Below are positions 8,898-18,258 of a DNA stretch of 64,000 nucleotides, one piece after another. The notes below the pieces were generated by a model, which was not told the DNA's origin, ran no database searches, and saw only the letters and a program-made list of their open reading frames with translations. This stretch comes from Bog-756 sp963806455 (GTDB taxonomy: Bacteria > Actinomycetota > Acidimicrobiia > Acidimicrobiales > RAAP-2). The position numbers and the translations under genes were made by a program. How positions within the stretch are numbered: the first letter of the stretch is position 1; each line of letters opens with the position of its first letter. Where the stretch lies: contig CAWDXZ010000001.1 in NCBI GenBank assembly GCA_963806455.1, forward strand, positions 806,001 to 870,000, read 5' to 3'.

Positions 8898-8935
8898 TTC
8901 CGGCGGCGCCGGCCCAGTACCGCCCGGCGAGCCAC

Positions 8936-10054
8936 TCACTCCCAGCCGGTGAAGCCGTACTGTCGGTGGGGGCCCATCACGGCGCACTCGAACATCCCGT
9001 AGCCGACATGGTCTTCGTAGGTGAACCGGGCGGCGTACTCGGTCAGGGCCCAGTTGAAGTACGAGGGGTCCGGCGGCGGGACCTTGAGGCCCTGGACGAC
9101 CAGGTCACCCTGGTACATGCCGTGGCGCCAGTCCGGTTCGAGCCCGTAGCCGCTCCCCAGCAACAAGGGGAACGCCAGCAGGGTCTCGACTTCCACCTCC
9201 GCCGTCTTCGCCCCGTGCGGCCCGTAGTAGCTGAGGGTCGCCCCGGTCACCTGCCGCGTGCCCGGCGCAAACCGGAGCTCGTGCTCGGGCCGACCCAACC
9301 ATTCGGCCGGCTCTCCCGAGCCCATGCGAGAGATCCGGTGGGCGTCCTGCATGACCCGCTCACCGCTCGGCCGCTCCTGGATGATGGTGATCATGGCATG
9401 GTCCTCGAACCTCACCGGCGCGTAGATCCAGAAGAAGCCGCCCTCGGCGTCGGTGGCCCGGATGCCGGGCGGCTCGGCCTCGCCCACCGGGCGGACACCC
9501 CACGACCGGTCGCGAGACCCCCAGTAGCGGTCGGGGGCCAGCTCGACGTCCCGGTCCCCGACCCCCAACCGGCCCGTCCAGGAACCGACCTGGGCGAACC
9601 GGGTCGAGTCGAAGGTCACCCGGCCGAACTGGCGATCGAAGTGGCGCGATTCGAGATGGGCCTCGCAGAAGCCGTCGTAGGTGGCGTCGAGCTCGATGCC
9701 CCATTCGTTGGGCTCGACGATGACCCGCACCTGCTCGAGACCCTTCTTCACCTCGACTCGGATGGGGCCGACCGAGGCATCCATCCGATCGGCACCGAGT
9801 GTCTTCGAGGACCGCACCACCCGGTGGTCCCCTTCCCAGAGCACCGATACGAAGGCGTCGGCCACGCTCAGATTGGGGTATTGGCCCACTCCGACCACGG
9901 CGAACAGCTCACCGTCGGTTCCGTGCACCTCGCCCGTACCGTGGATGTTGAAGTAGTAGCGGTCGTAGAAGTTGCGATCGGAGGTACCGACGTAGCGCAT
10001 CGGTTCGGAGATCTGGTGAACCGGGTAGTCGTCGAGTGGGGAGAGCACGGTCAC
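8936..10054 (-). CDS. conserved hypothetical protein of the DUF7064/DUF7065 type
   Basis: 372 residues, beta-rich, without a signal peptide. The start MTVLSPLDDYPVHQISEPM leads into a YVGTSDRNFYDRYYFN segment that I recognise from a widespread but uncharacterised actinobacterial and proteobacterial family. These genes usually sit among lipid, steroid or aromatic degradation genes. The C-terminal half (about 150-372) has many tryptophan/tyrosine-rich strands, suggesting a double lipocalin-like fold as in AttH/CrtC-type proteins; that is inference. It lies divergent from an aldehyde dehydrogenase gene, 191 bases apart. The DUF number is from memory and should be checked. Confidence 0.65.
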   Translation of the reverse strand: MTVLSPLDDYPVHQISEPMRYVGTSDRNFYDRYYFNIHGTGEVHGTDGELFAVVGVGQYPNLSVADAFVSVLWEGDHRVVRSSKTLGADRMDASVGPIRVEVKKGLEQVRVIVEPNEWGIELDATYDGFCEAHLESRHFDRQFGRVTFDSTRFAQVGSWTGRLGVGDRDVELAPDRYWGSRDRSWGVRPVGEAEPPGIRATDAEGGFFWIYAPVRFEDHAMITIIQERPSGERVMQDAHRISRMGSGEPAEWLGRPEHELRFAPGTRQVTGATLSYYGPHGAKTAEVEVETLLAFPLLLGSGYGLEPDWRHGMYQGDLVVQGLKVPPPDPSYFNWALTEYAARFTYEDHVGYGMFECAVMGPHRQYGFTGWE

Positions 10055-10245
10055 TCCTCGTGGATCTGGGCGGCTGGGCCTCGGCTGGGTACCGTCACCA
10101 CAGAGGTGGCAACGGGAGCGTATCGAGGATCGGCGTGATGGAGCGGGGTTGCGGGAGCCGGACTACGATCGAGGGGCGCGGTTGCGCCGGCCATTGCGGC
10201 GGGATCGGCCGCCAGCCAGTCCGGATCCGTATCGAGGGAGGGACC

Positions 10246-11703
10246 GTGAAGTCGTACGATCGTCTGTTCATCGGGGGCGAGTGGGTCGAGCCTTCGTCCT
10301 CGTCCGTGTTCGACGTGGTCTCGCCGGCCACCGAGCAGGTCGTGGCCCGGGTGCCCGAAGCGCAGAATGCCGACGTCGACCGGGCTGTGGCCAGCGCCCG
10401 TCAGGCGTTCGACCACGGTCCGTGGCCGAGGATGGCGCCGGCCGAGCGGGCCGCGGTGCTGACCAAGGTGGCCGAAGCCATCCGCAACGACATGCAGGGC
10501 ATCTCCGAGCTGATATCCAGCGAGATGGGGTCCCCCGTCTCGTGGGGGATGATGGCCCAGGTGCTGGCCCCCACCATGATCCTCGACTACTACGCCGGAC
10601 TGGGGTCGACGTTCCAGTTCGACACGGTCAAGGACGGACTGCTCGGCCCGGTCCTGGTCTCGAAGGAGCCGGTCGGGGTGGTGGCGGCCATCACGCCGTG
10701 GAACGTGCCGCTCTTCCTGGCCTGCGCCAAGCTGTCCCCGGCGCTCCTGTCCGGCAGCACCGTGGTCTTCAAGCCGGCCCCGGAGACCCCAATCGATGCC
10801 AACGTGCTGGCCGAGATGTTTGCCGACGCCGGGCTGCCCAACGGGGTGCTCAGCGTGGTTCCTGCCGGGCGCGAGGTGGGGGAGTACCTGGTCAACCATC
10901 CCGGTGTCGACAAGGTGTCCTTCACCGGGTCGACCGCCGCGGGCCGCAAGATCGGCGCAGCCTGCGGTGCCAATCTCAAACGGTTCAGCCTCGAGCTGGG
11001 CGGGAAGTCGGCAGCCATCCTTCTCGACGACGTGGACCTCGATGTCTCCATTCCGCTCATGATGCCGAATGCCATCATGAACAACGGGGAGGCGTGCATC
11101 TCGCTGACCCGCATCCTTGCCCCTCGGGATCGCTATGCCGAGGTCGCCGAGGCCCTGGTCGAGCAGGTGCGGTCCATGAAGGTCGGTGACCCCCTGGATC
11201 CGGCCACCGAGGTCGGCCCCCTGGTCGCTGAGCGTCAGCGCGACCGGGTGGAGAATTACATCCGGATCGGCCAGCAGGAAGGGGCCAAGGTCGCGGCCGG
11301 CGGAGGCCGCCCCGAGGGCATCGACACCGGGTGGTACGTCGAGCCGACCGTGTTCGTGGACGTCGACAACGGGATGCGCATCGCCCAGGAGGAGATCTTC
11401 GGCCCGGTGCTCTCGTTGATCCCCTACGACGACGACGACGACGCCGTCCGTATCGCCAACGACTCCGACTACGGCCTGTGCGGAGCGGTGTTCAGCGGTT
11501 CCAACGACCGTGGTCTCGATGTGGCCCGGCGGGTCCGGACCGGTACCTACATGGTCAACTCCAATGTGCCCATCGATTTCTCCTCGCCCTTCGGCGGGTA
11601 CAAGGCGTCGGGGGTGGGGCGCGAGTTCGGTGAGGACGGTCTCGAGCTGTTCCTGGAGAAGAAGACCATCAACCTCCCGGCCGGCTACGCCCCGAAGTCC
11701 TGA
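10246..11703 (+). CDS. NAD(P)-dependent aldehyde dehydrogenase
   Basis: 485 residues; oxidises an aldehyde to its acid. The full ALDH fold is visible: VAAITPWNVPLFLACAKLSP, KPAPETP, FTGSTAAGRKIG, and the catalytic glutamate motif LELGGKSAAILLDD. The catalytic cysteine lies in NNGEACISLTRI. EEIFGPVLSLIPYDD and PFGGYKASGVGREFG close the protein. The GTG at 10246 (VKSYDRLFIGGEW) gives the normal N-terminus and follows GGGAGGGACC. The motifs resemble betaine/gamma-aminobutyraldehyde-type or general ALDHs from degradation pathways. The divergent DUF-type gene is a possible pathway partner. Substrate unknown. Confidence 0.93.
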   Translation: MKSYDRLFIGGEWVEPSSSSVFDVVSPATEQVVARVPEAQNADVDRAVASARQAFDHGPWPRMAPAERAAVLTKVAEAIRNDMQGISELISSEMGSPVSWGMMAQVLAPTMILDYYAGLGSTFQFDTVKDGLLGPVLVSKEPVGVVAAITPWNVPLFLACAKLSPALLSGSTVVFKPAPETPIDANVLAEMFADAGLPNGVLSVVPAGREVGEYLVNHPGVDKVSFTGSTAAGRKIGAACGANLKRFSLELGGKSAAILLDDVDLDVSIPLMMPNAIMNNGEACISLTRILAPRDRYAEVAEALVEQVRSMKVGDPLDPATEVGPLVAERQRDRVENYIRIGQQEGAKVAAGGGRPEGIDTGWYVEPTVFVDVDNGMRIAQEEIFGPVLSLIPYDDDDDAVRIANDSDYGLCGAVFSGSNDRGLDVARRVRTGTYMVNSNVPIDFSSPFGGYKASGVGREFGEDGLELFLEKKTINLPAGYAPKS

Positions 11704-11885
11704 GCGCACCGGGCTCCCGACGGCGCTCGAGCGCTGTGTCCTGAGCCGGTCTGGCGGTCACCCGACCACGCAGCGGGGTCGTCGGCCGATTTGTTGGGCC
11801 AGTTCTGCACCAAGTGGCGTTGCGATCTGCGAAAATGTAGCCACCGCCGTTCGAGACGGCGAGTGAGAATCGCACCGTTGTCGCC

Positions 11886-14189
11886 GTGGTCCGAGTGGAG
11901 GCTCCCAACCCGATGAGTTCTGGAGCTCTCGCCACCACCCTGACGGACGGCTCTGTCTCCTCCGGACGGGGACGAGGTCGGCCCGTCACGTTCGGGTTCG
12001 TCCCCGCCCTCGATGGCCTGCGGGCGATGGCCGTCCTCGGGGTCATGCTCTACCACGGCGGTGCACCCTTCGCCGGTGGCGGGTATCTCGCCATTGACGT
12101 GTTCTTCGTCCTCTCCGGCTTCCTGATCACCTCGCTCCTGCTCGGGGAATGGGGTTCCCGTCTGAGCATCGGGCTGGGCCAGTTCTGGGCCCGCCGGGCC
12201 CGCCGCCTGTTGCCGGCACTGTTGGTGATGCTGGTGGGTGTCGCCATCTACGCCAAGGTGTTCGCCACCCCGGGTGAGTTCGCCAACCTCCGCCTCGACT
12301 CGCTGTCGACCTTGTTCTACGTCTCCAACTGGCACTTCATCTTCAGCGGGAGCGACTACTTCAATCTGACCGCGCAACCGTCGCCGCTCCAGCACATGTG
12401 GTCGCTCTCGATCGAAGAGCAGTTCTACATCGTGTGGCCGCCCCTGGTGCTCGTCCTGTTGCGCCTCGGCCGCCGTCTGCGTCCGTCCCGGAGGCTGTGG
12501 CCCATCCTGGTGGTCGCGGTGTCGGGCGCGATCGCCTCTGCCGTCGACATGCGGCTGTCGTTCCAGGGTGGCGCCTCGATAACCCGGCTGTACGAGGGAA
12601 CCGACACCCGTTGTCAGGACATCCTCATCGGGGCGGCCCTGGCCATCGCCATGGCCATGTGGGCCGAGCGCCGCCCCTCGGTTCCGGAGGCACCCGTCGG
12701 CACCGCGACCGTCGTCGGGATGGAGCGCTCGCACCCGGCTGCCGGGACCACCGGGATGGTCCCACCGCGCCCACATCGACGCGATCGCCACCGACGGCGG
12801 GGACCGAGCCTGAGGCCCATCCCGGCGTGGGAGGTGGACTCGTTCCGGGGGCGTCTGGGGCTCCAGGCGGTCGGCTGGGCGGCGTGTCTCGCCGCCCTCT
12901 ACCTCTGCGTGCACCTCTCGGGATGGAGCCCGTTCCTGTTCGAGGGGGGCTACTTCCTCTTCGCTCTGGGGGTGGCTCTGGTCATCTTCTGCGTCGTCAC
13001 CGCCCAGAAGGCACCGCTGTCCCGGGCCCTCGGCAATACCGTCTTCCGCTACATCGGGAGGATCTCCTACGGGATGTACCTTTGGCACTTCCCGCTCTTC
13101 GCTTTTCTCAGTGCCGCTCGGCTGGGCCTGTACGGCTACCCGCTGCTGCTCATCCGGTTCTCTGTCACCGTTCTGGTGGCAACGGGGTCCTTCTATCTGG
13201 TGGAGGAACCGGTCAGGCAGAGGCGCCTGCTGTCCCTCTCCGAGTGGCGGGCGTGGTTGGTCACCTCGGGGGCGTTCGTCACGGTCGTGGCCGTGACCCT
13301 GGCGGCAACCGTCCCCTCGACGGCCGAGGCGGCCGGCACCGGGCGCCTGGTCGGAGCCGAGTACTCCGGCCCACCCGTGAAGATCATGCTGTTCGGTGAC
13401 TCGGTGGCCTGGCGGGTCGGCTTCTCCATGCTGGCCAGCCAACCGCAGGTGAACTACGACGTGAACCTGGACAACGGGGCCATCGTCGGGTGCGGCCTGC
13501 TTCGCAGCACCGAGTACCGTGGCCACGGCCAAGCCGAGACGGTGACCCAGCAGTGCAACACGGCGGCTCCGAAGGGGGCGCAGTGGCCCGCCCAGTGGAG
13601 GGGTGATCTCCAACAATTCCAACCCGATGTCGTCATCGTCTCGGCCGGACGCTGGGAGGTGTCCGACCGGTTGATCGACGGCAAGTGGATGCACATCGGT
13701 GAGCCGGCGTTCGACGCCGACCTGAGGCAGGCGCTGGAACAGGCGGTGCAGGTCGGGACGTCGACCGGGGCACTCATGGTCATGATGACGTCGCCCTGCT
13801 TCGACTCGGGGGAGCAGGACAACGGGCAGCCCTGGCCGGAAGACTCACCGACGCGCCTGGCTGCCTACAACGCCATGGTCAGGCAGGTGGCGGCCGAGCA
13901 CCCGGCGACCGTGGAGGTGGACGACTTCGGCAGCCAGCTGTGTCCCGGCGGTGTCTACAGCCCCACGCTCGACGAGATCCAGATCCGCGACGGGGACGGC
14001 GTCCACGTCGTGCCGACCCCGGCGGCCGGCCAGTGGCTCGACGCCCGGATCCTCCCGGAGGCCATCAAGGTCGGTCGGCTCCAGATGGCCGGACGACGGC
14101 TGGCGTCGGCCGGGTCCTCGACGAGCTCCTCGTCACCGATGCGGTCACCCGTGCTTTCGGCCGAGGGAAGCAACCTACGGGGCTCCTGA
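11886..14189 (+). CDS. membrane acyltransferase-3 fused to SGNH hydrolase (OafA-like)
   Basis: 767 residues. The N-terminal two thirds is an acyltransferase-3 domain with about ten or eleven membrane helices. It carries the family motifs ALDGLRAMAVLGVMLYH, IDVFFVLSGFLITSLLL, SLSIEEQFYIVWP and ISYGMYLWHFPLF. A cytosolic basic loop (about 260-310) interrupts the helices. The last 260 residues are an extracytoplasmic SGNH domain with IMLFGDSVAWR (Ser nucleophile) and a terminal DGVHVVP carrying the Asp/His pair. Such proteins O-acetylate cell-surface sugars. A GTG at 11886 and an ATG at 11913 are both usable starts. It stands alone, convergent with a lipoprotein-like gene. Confidence 0.92.
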   Translation: MVRVEAPNPMSSGALATTLTDGSVSSGRGRGRPVTFGFVPALDGLRAMAVLGVMLYHGGAPFAGGGYLAIDVFFVLSGFLITSLLLGEWGSRLSIGLGQFWARRARRLLPALLVMLVGVAIYAKVFATPGEFANLRLDSLSTLFYVSNWHFIFSGSDYFNLTAQPSPLQHMWSLSIEEQFYIVWPPLVLVLLRLGRRLRPSRRLWPILVVAVSGAIASAVDMRLSFQGGASITRLYEGTDTRCQDILIGAALAIAMAMWAERRPSVPEAPVGTATVVGMERSHPAAGTTGMVPPRPHRRDRHRRRGPSLRPIPAWEVDSFRGRLGLQAVGWAACLAALYLCVHLSGWSPFLFEGGYFLFALGVALVIFCVVTAQKAPLSRALGNTVFRYIGRISYGMYLWHFPLFAFLSAARLGLYGYPLLLIRFSVTVLVATGSFYLVEEPVRQRRLLSLSEWRAWLVTSGAFVTVVAVTLAATVPSTAEAAGTGRLVGAEYSGPPVKIMLFGDSVAWRVGFSMLASQPQVNYDVNLDNGAIVGCGLLRSTEYRGHGQAETVTQQCNTAAPKGAQWPAQWRGDLQQFQPDVVIVSAGRWEVSDRLIDGKWMHIGEPAFDADLRQALEQAVQVGTSTGALMVMMTSPCFDSGEQDNGQPWPEDSPTRLAAYNAMVRQVAAEHPATVEVDDFGSQLCPGGVYSPTLDEIQIRDGDGVHVVPTPAAGQWLDARILPEAIKVGRLQMAGRRLASAGSSTSSSSPMRSPVLSAEGSNLRGS

Positions 14190-14203
14190 GACCCTCCGGT
14201 GGT

Positions 14204-14228
14204 GTCCGTCCGGTTCAGGGTGACGGAC
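14204..14228. terminator. hairpin at the 3' end of the acyltransferase/SGNH gene
   Basis: A 7-bp stem GTCCGTC/GACGGAC with an 11-nt loop spans the gap between two convergent genes and includes the stop of the minus-strand gene. There is no T-run, so the terminator role is tentative. Confidence 0.35.
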
Positions 14229-14649
14229 CGACGGCCGGGGGCGGGATCGAGGATGGCGGCGGCGGCTGGTTGAACGTGGAGCTGTCCGCCAGCCTGCACT
14301 GTGCGTTCAAGGCGACCACCAGCGTCGACTCCGGTACCCGGTTGCTCTCGGACAGGGTGGTCATGAGGGCTTGCCACTGGCCGTCACTATTGGCTGCCTG
14401 GGCCGCGATGGGCAGCGCGGCCAGCAATTGGACGTAGGCCCGCTCCTGCAGCCGTGCCGCGTCGGCTTGACCGGTCTGGCGCTCCGATTGGTTCAGCAGG
14501 GAGATGGACCGGGTCACATGGGTGCAGGCCTGCTTGGCCAGGGCGGTCCCGTTGTTCCCGCAGGCACCGACCAGGGTCCCCAGTCCGATGACGATGGCCC
14601 CGGCGACGACCAGTGTCCCGAGCCTCCCGGGACCGGCCGGGGGGCTCAC
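14215..14649 (-). CDS. putative secreted lipoprotein, unknown
   Basis: 144 residues from a GTG overlapping the stop of the upstream gene (GTGA). A hydrophobic segment (GTLVVAGAIVIGLGTLVGACGNN) ends in a Cys in a lipobox-like context (LVGAC), so it is probably a lipid-anchored extracytoplasmic protein. The mature part is helical, with two further cysteines (ACTHVTRS and NAQCRLAD), and ends in a proline-rich tail. No family was recognised. Coupling to the preceding gene suggests a joint role. Confidence 0.65.
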   Translation of the reverse strand: MSPPAGPGRLGTLVVAGAIVIGLGTLVGACGNNGTALAKQACTHVTRSISLLNQSERQTGQADAARLQERAYVQLLAALPIAAQAANSDGQWQALMTTLSESNRVPESTLVVALNAQCRLADSSTFNQPPPPSSIPPPAVGPSP

Positions 14650-15203
14650 CCCAGCCAGCTGCCGGCGGAGTCGAGGAGGTAGCGGCTCACGGCCAGGCAA
14701 CGGTCGAAGACCTCGCACATCATCTCCTCGCCGGCGAGGATCCGGGCGAGCGACACGGGTGAGCGGGCCACGATGTTGAGCCGTCGTTCGGCGGCATCGG
14801 TGGCCGAGGCATAGGAGTCGATGGCAGAGACCTCGAGGGGTAACTCGATTCCGCCCACACCGGCCAGGTCGATTGCCAGTCTGAGCAGGTCGGGCCCGTT
14901 CGGCAAGGGAGGGAGGGCCCAGGTGAACGTGAGCGGGAAGTGGTAGTCGTCCGGCGGCTCCTCCTCTTCGGGCAGCCCGAACACCGCGTCCTCGAAGGAG
15001 AGCAGGGTCCTCGGATCGACCTCCAGGGCCAGATGCAGGTCGAGCGGGCCTCCGCAGCCGTCCTCCGGGTGGAGCTCCACCTCCCAGACCTGGCGCAGCG
15101 AGTAGGTCTCGACGAAGTGGCGCTCGTCGTGCACGTGGAACCCATGGTCGACCGAGTGGTCCTTGAGGTCGGCCACATACCCGGCCACATCGATGACTGC
15201 CAC
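14646..15203 (-). CDS. conserved hypothetical protein
   Basis: 185 residues starting MAVIDVAGYVADLKDHSVDH. Acidic, no signal peptide or membrane helix. A beta-rich N-terminal half (HVHDERHFVETYSLRQVWEVEL, DLHLALEVDP) is followed by helical segments. It lies divergently 47 bases from the inositol-monophosphatase-like gene and overlaps the following lipoprotein-like gene by four bases. The function is not recognised. Confidence 0.7.
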   Translation of the reverse strand: MAVIDVAGYVADLKDHSVDHGFHVHDERHFVETYSLRQVWEVELHPEDGCGGPLDLHLALEVDPRTLLSFEDAVFGLPEEEEPPDDYHFPLTFTWALPPLPNGPDLLRLAIDLAGVGGIELPLEVSAIDSYASATDAAERRLNIVARSPVSLARILAGEEMMCEVFDRCLAVSRYLLDSAGSWLG

Positions 15204-15250
15204 AGGCGCCCCAGCCTATCGGTCCGGGCTCTCTCCGGTATCGTCGACCC

Positions 15251-16000
15251 ATGGACGACGACCGGCTGCTCGAGGTGCTCCACGACACGGCAGAGGCCGT
15301 GGCCGGCGCGCTCGAAGACCTGAACGACTGGGGTCTCGCCGGCACCCGGCACGGCCAGTACCGGTCGGACCTGGCCGCCGACGCCGCCGCTCTTGCCGTG
15401 CTGGAGGGGGCCGGCCTCGGGGTGATGTCCGAGGAGTCCGGCTCCCATGCGGTGGACCGTGACATCGTCGTGGTGATCGACCCGGTGGACGGTTCCACCA
15501 ATGCCTCGAGGGGGATACCCTGGTTCGCCACCAGCCTGTGCGCCCTCGATGCGGCGGGGCCACGGGTGGCCCTGGTGGTGAACCAGGCCAACGGCGTGAG
15601 GTTCGATGCTGTCCGAGGGGGCGGGGCCCGGCGCGACGGCACCACCATCCGTCCCTCGGGTTGTGAGGAGCTCAACGAGGCCATCGTCGGGTTCTCCGGT
15701 TATCCCCCCCGCTACCTCGGCTGGTCCCAGTACCGGTCGCTCGGGGCGGCGGCGCTCGACCTGTGCGCAGTGGCCGAGGGGGTGCTCGACGGATACGCCG
15801 CCGTCGGCGGGTCGCAGCTCGGCAGTTGGGACTATCTCGGGGGCATGCTGATCTGTCTCGAAGCCGGGGCGGCCATGGGGGAGCTGAGGGGCGAGGACCT
15901 GGTCACCCTGGACCACGACGCCCGCCGGACACCGGTGGCGGCGGCCACACCCGTGCTGCTGGCCAGCTTCGCTGCGGCCGTGGCAGACCGGCCCCGGTGA
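15251..16000 (+). CDS. inositol monophosphatase family phosphatase
   Basis: 249 residues of the Mg-dependent, Li-sensitive sugar phosphatase fold. Metal-binding motifs are visible: MSEESG (about residues 58-63), DPVDGSTNASRGIPWF (about 77-92), and the C-terminal GSWDYLGGMLICLEAGA. Family members dephosphorylate inositol-1-phosphate, histidinol phosphate, fructose-1,6-bisphosphate or PAP. At 249 residues the size suits IMPase or histidinol-phosphatase (HisN) types, but the substrate cannot be assigned. A tRNA gene follows 108 bases downstream. Confidence 0.88.
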   Translation: MDDDRLLEVLHDTAEAVAGALEDLNDWGLAGTRHGQYRSDLAADAAALAVLEGAGLGVMSEESGSHAVDRDIVVVIDPVDGSTNASRGIPWFATSLCALDAAGPRVALVVNQANGVRFDAVRGGGARRDGTTIRPSGCEELNEAIVGFSGYPPRYLGWSQYRSLGAAALDLCAVAEGVLDGYAAVGGSQLGSWDYLGGMLICLEAGAAMGELRGEDLVTLDHDARRTPVAAATPVLLASFAAAVADRPR

Positions 16001-16108
16001 CGGGGCGGCCGCGCCGGAGGCCTCCACACTTCCCCGTCGGTGGCCCCGGACGCGGGAGCGGACCTCCCCCGGGGCTACGGTGAGCCCGGTCGTATCGCGG
16101 CCGTGTGA

Positions 16109-16181
16109 GGGCGTTTAGCTCAGTTGGTAGAGCAGCTGGCTTACAACCAGCAGGTCGTCGGTTCGAGTCCGGCAGCGCCCA
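16109..16181 (+). tRNA. tRNA-Val (TAC)
   Basis: A 73-nt cloverleaf. The acceptor stem GGGCGTT pairs with AGCGCCC (one G-T), with discriminator A. The anticodon stem GCTGG/CCAGC closes loop CTTACAA with anticodon TAC. CCA is not encoded. It marks the left edge of a lower-GC, gene-poor region and is a plausible integration site, but no duplicated 3' end was found downstream by eye. Confidence 0.95.
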
Positions 16182-16479
16182 CGACAGCAATGCAGCACAC
16201 ACGCAGTGCATGGAGCTCCACCACTTCGAATGGTTCCCGACGACGGGAGGCGTGATGCCTGACACCGACGACCGAAACGGTCATTCGAGTAGCTGCGACC
16301 AACCCTGGCATTATGCCGCTGGGATGTTCGACGTGCTCATGGTGACCTGACGGCCCGGGATTGCCGCGCATGCGCCGGTCGGCTACAGGTGGTAATCCCT
16401 GCCGGGTGGAGTCGTGCTAGGGGCACGCCGTTGGTCTCAGCCGCCACCACCCGTCCATCCCCTCCGACTGGTTCACCTG

Positions 16480-16604
16480 TCGTTGAAGACTATGAAGGTC
16501 CGTTCCGGTTCACCGGCACGATTCATCGAGTCATCGTCGATCTCAGCGGTGAGCTCATCACAGACCCTGAGGCCGAGCTCCGCCTGCACATGGCCAGGCA
16601 GTAG
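16480..16604 (+). pseudogene. arylsulfatase C-terminal remnant
   Basis: Forty codons read DYEGPFRFTGTIHRVIVD followed by an acidic stretch ending LHMARQ and a stop. This is how AtsA-type arylsulfatases end: a beta-hairpin with the PFxFTGTI motif and a terminal ARQ. No sulfatase catalytic motif (CxPxR) or other part of the roughly 550-780-residue enzyme is present upstream; the frame upstream is unrelated sequence after the tRNA. I take it as the 3' stub of a gene lost by deletion or insertion. It is probably not expressed. Confidence 0.7.
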
Positions 16605-16779
16605 GCGACAGCGACCTCACGGGACGCCGGATTCGAGCCTCAAGGGATTCACCCTTCGCCGGTCTCCGGTCCGGTCGCCGTCGGCCGTCGCCTCGCCCGC
16701 CGGCCTCTGTCCGCCCTCCGGCCGTCCTCGCATGAACGCAGAGCGCCGTTCACGATCGCCCCGAGGTTTAGCCACCAGT

Positions 16780-17895
16780 TCACCCAGCGCGATCGGGCTC
16801 GTTGGGGCCGGGTGTCATCCCGAGCGGATCGACATCCGCCTCGGGTGTGAAGCCAATCTCGAGTGTGACCTCCGGCCGACGGATCTCCATTTGGGCCAGA
16901 CGCTCGAACACCAGTCGGTCCGCCTCCGTGAGTGGTGGTTGGGTCATCGATCGGGGCCAAAGACGGTAACGCTGCACGACGTTTATCTCCGCCGCCAGCA
17001 GGAATAGCTGGGCACCCAAGTAGATCCATGTGAGCAGAACGATGACGATGCCGAAGAATCCATAGGTGTCCGTACTGTGCCGGAGCTCACGACCGACGTA
17101 CCAACTTCCGATGAGCTGCAAGGTTTGCCAGAACACAGTTGCCAGGGCGGCACCAAAGGCGATATCGCGCCAGTTGAGCGCATCGGCCGTCAATACGTTG
17201 AATGCCACAAGGATGAGACAGAAGTTCAGCGCCAGGGACCCGACCAACAAAAGCCCAGTCGCGATCCACCCATGGGAGACCAGGGTGGCGAACCCCGTGA
17301 GTACCGTCAAACCGATCGTGGACACGGCGAGCAGGACGAGGACGAATAAGGCTCGCAGGTAGCGCAGGTAGATGTTGGGCCACCGCACGTACGGAATATT
17401 CCACACCACGTTCATCGCACTCTGGGTCGCGAGCCCGAGCCCTATGGCGCCATACACGAGGAGGAGACTTCCGACGACCACCGCCGAGACGCTTCCAGCT
17501 AGTCCATGAATGTGCGACTGCAACTGAGGACCGATGATCGGAAAGTTTCCGAGGGCACTGTCGATGAGGTCTTTCCGCAACTTCTCGTTGTTACGCAAGG
17601 CGTACCCGAGGATGGTCGTAAAGAGCAACAAGAGCGGAAATAGCGCGAAAAGACCGTAGTAGGCGATAAGGGCTGCTTTACTACCCGCCTGGTCGTTACC
17701 GAACTTTTGCACCACAGCAAAGGGGAACCCGAAAGCACCATGATCCTGCTGGAACCGGTCAACTTTCCGTACGACGACTTCGATCTTGCCCGGACGATTG
17801 GTCGAACTTCCAGTCAATGCCGCGTCGGGCTCTGCCTTCTCCGATCGAACTCGACGATGACCGCCATTCGTTGGAGGTCGCACTGAGGCACTCAT
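16780..17895 (-). CDS. YihY/virulence factor BrkB family membrane protein
   Basis: 371 residues. After a charged N-terminal tail (1-60) come about six membrane helices, starting AALIAYYGLFALFPLLLLFTT. The family signatures include ALGNFPIIGPQL, NVVWNIPYVRWP and the C-terminal FFGIVIVLLTWIYLGAQLFLL with AEINVV. Family members are widespread integral membrane proteins; the old RNase BN name is wrong and BrkB was linked to serum resistance. Transporter or flippase roles have been suggested but not settled. Base composition is clearly lower in GC than its neighbours, which suggests recent acquisition. Confidence 0.93.
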   Translation of the reverse strand: MSASVRPPTNGGHRRVRSEKAEPDAALTGSSTNRPGKIEVVVRKVDRFQQDHGAFGFPFAVVQKFGNDQAGSKAALIAYYGLFALFPLLLLFTTILGYALRNNEKLRKDLIDSALGNFPIIGPQLQSHIHGLAGSVSAVVVGSLLLVYGAIGLGLATQSAMNVVWNIPYVRWPNIYLRYLRALFVLVLLAVSTIGLTVLTGFATLVSHGWIATGLLLVGSLALNFCLILVAFNVLTADALNWRDIAFGAALATVFWQTLQLIGSWYVGRELRHSTDTYGFFGIVIVLLTWIYLGAQLFLLAAEINVVQRYRLWPRSMTQPPLTEADRLVFERLAQMEIRRPEVTLEIGFTPEADVDPLGMTPGPNEPDRAG

Positions 17896-18258
17896 AGCGC
17901 CGATCCCGATTCGACGCCTGTCAAGATTCGTCCCGACCTACCGAGTCGAACTTGAGAATGCAGACAACCCCCAAGTGGCGAAGAGGATGGACGTGGCAAA
18001 GAGGATGGACACCGCGTGCACTCCGATCCTTCATCAGTGCTCGGATCGAGTATAGGGTCTGGCGGACCAGTCGAAGTCGAGCCCGAGGTCGGCGATATCT
18101 CAGACCGAGGGATTGCATGCAAACACGCCGCCTGACTCATGACCCGGTCTTGCCCGACCCGATCGGACGGTGCAGTTAATTGCTACCTGCCGCCATGGAG
18201 TCGCGGGTCCGATGAGCGCAACCGGCCGTGGGGATTGACCAACGGGGGCCGATCGTCG
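17896..18258. other. gene-free stretch with 18-bp tandem repeat
   Basis: No coding frame is convincing here. Two 18-bp tandem copies, GTGGCGAAGAGGATGGAC (17975-17992) and a copy with one change (17993-18010), lie upstream of the BrkB-family gene. The promoter of that gene should be in the left part, but no clear consensus was seen. Confidence 0.5.

Noticed and set aside
11685..13694. 669-codon minus-strand frame across the acyltransferase gene
   Set aside because: Shadow of a conserved protein; histidine/glycine/arginine-rich without a fold or motif.
16105..16350. Small plus-strand frame over tRNA-Val
   Set aside because: It begins inside the tRNA and has no protein-like pattern.
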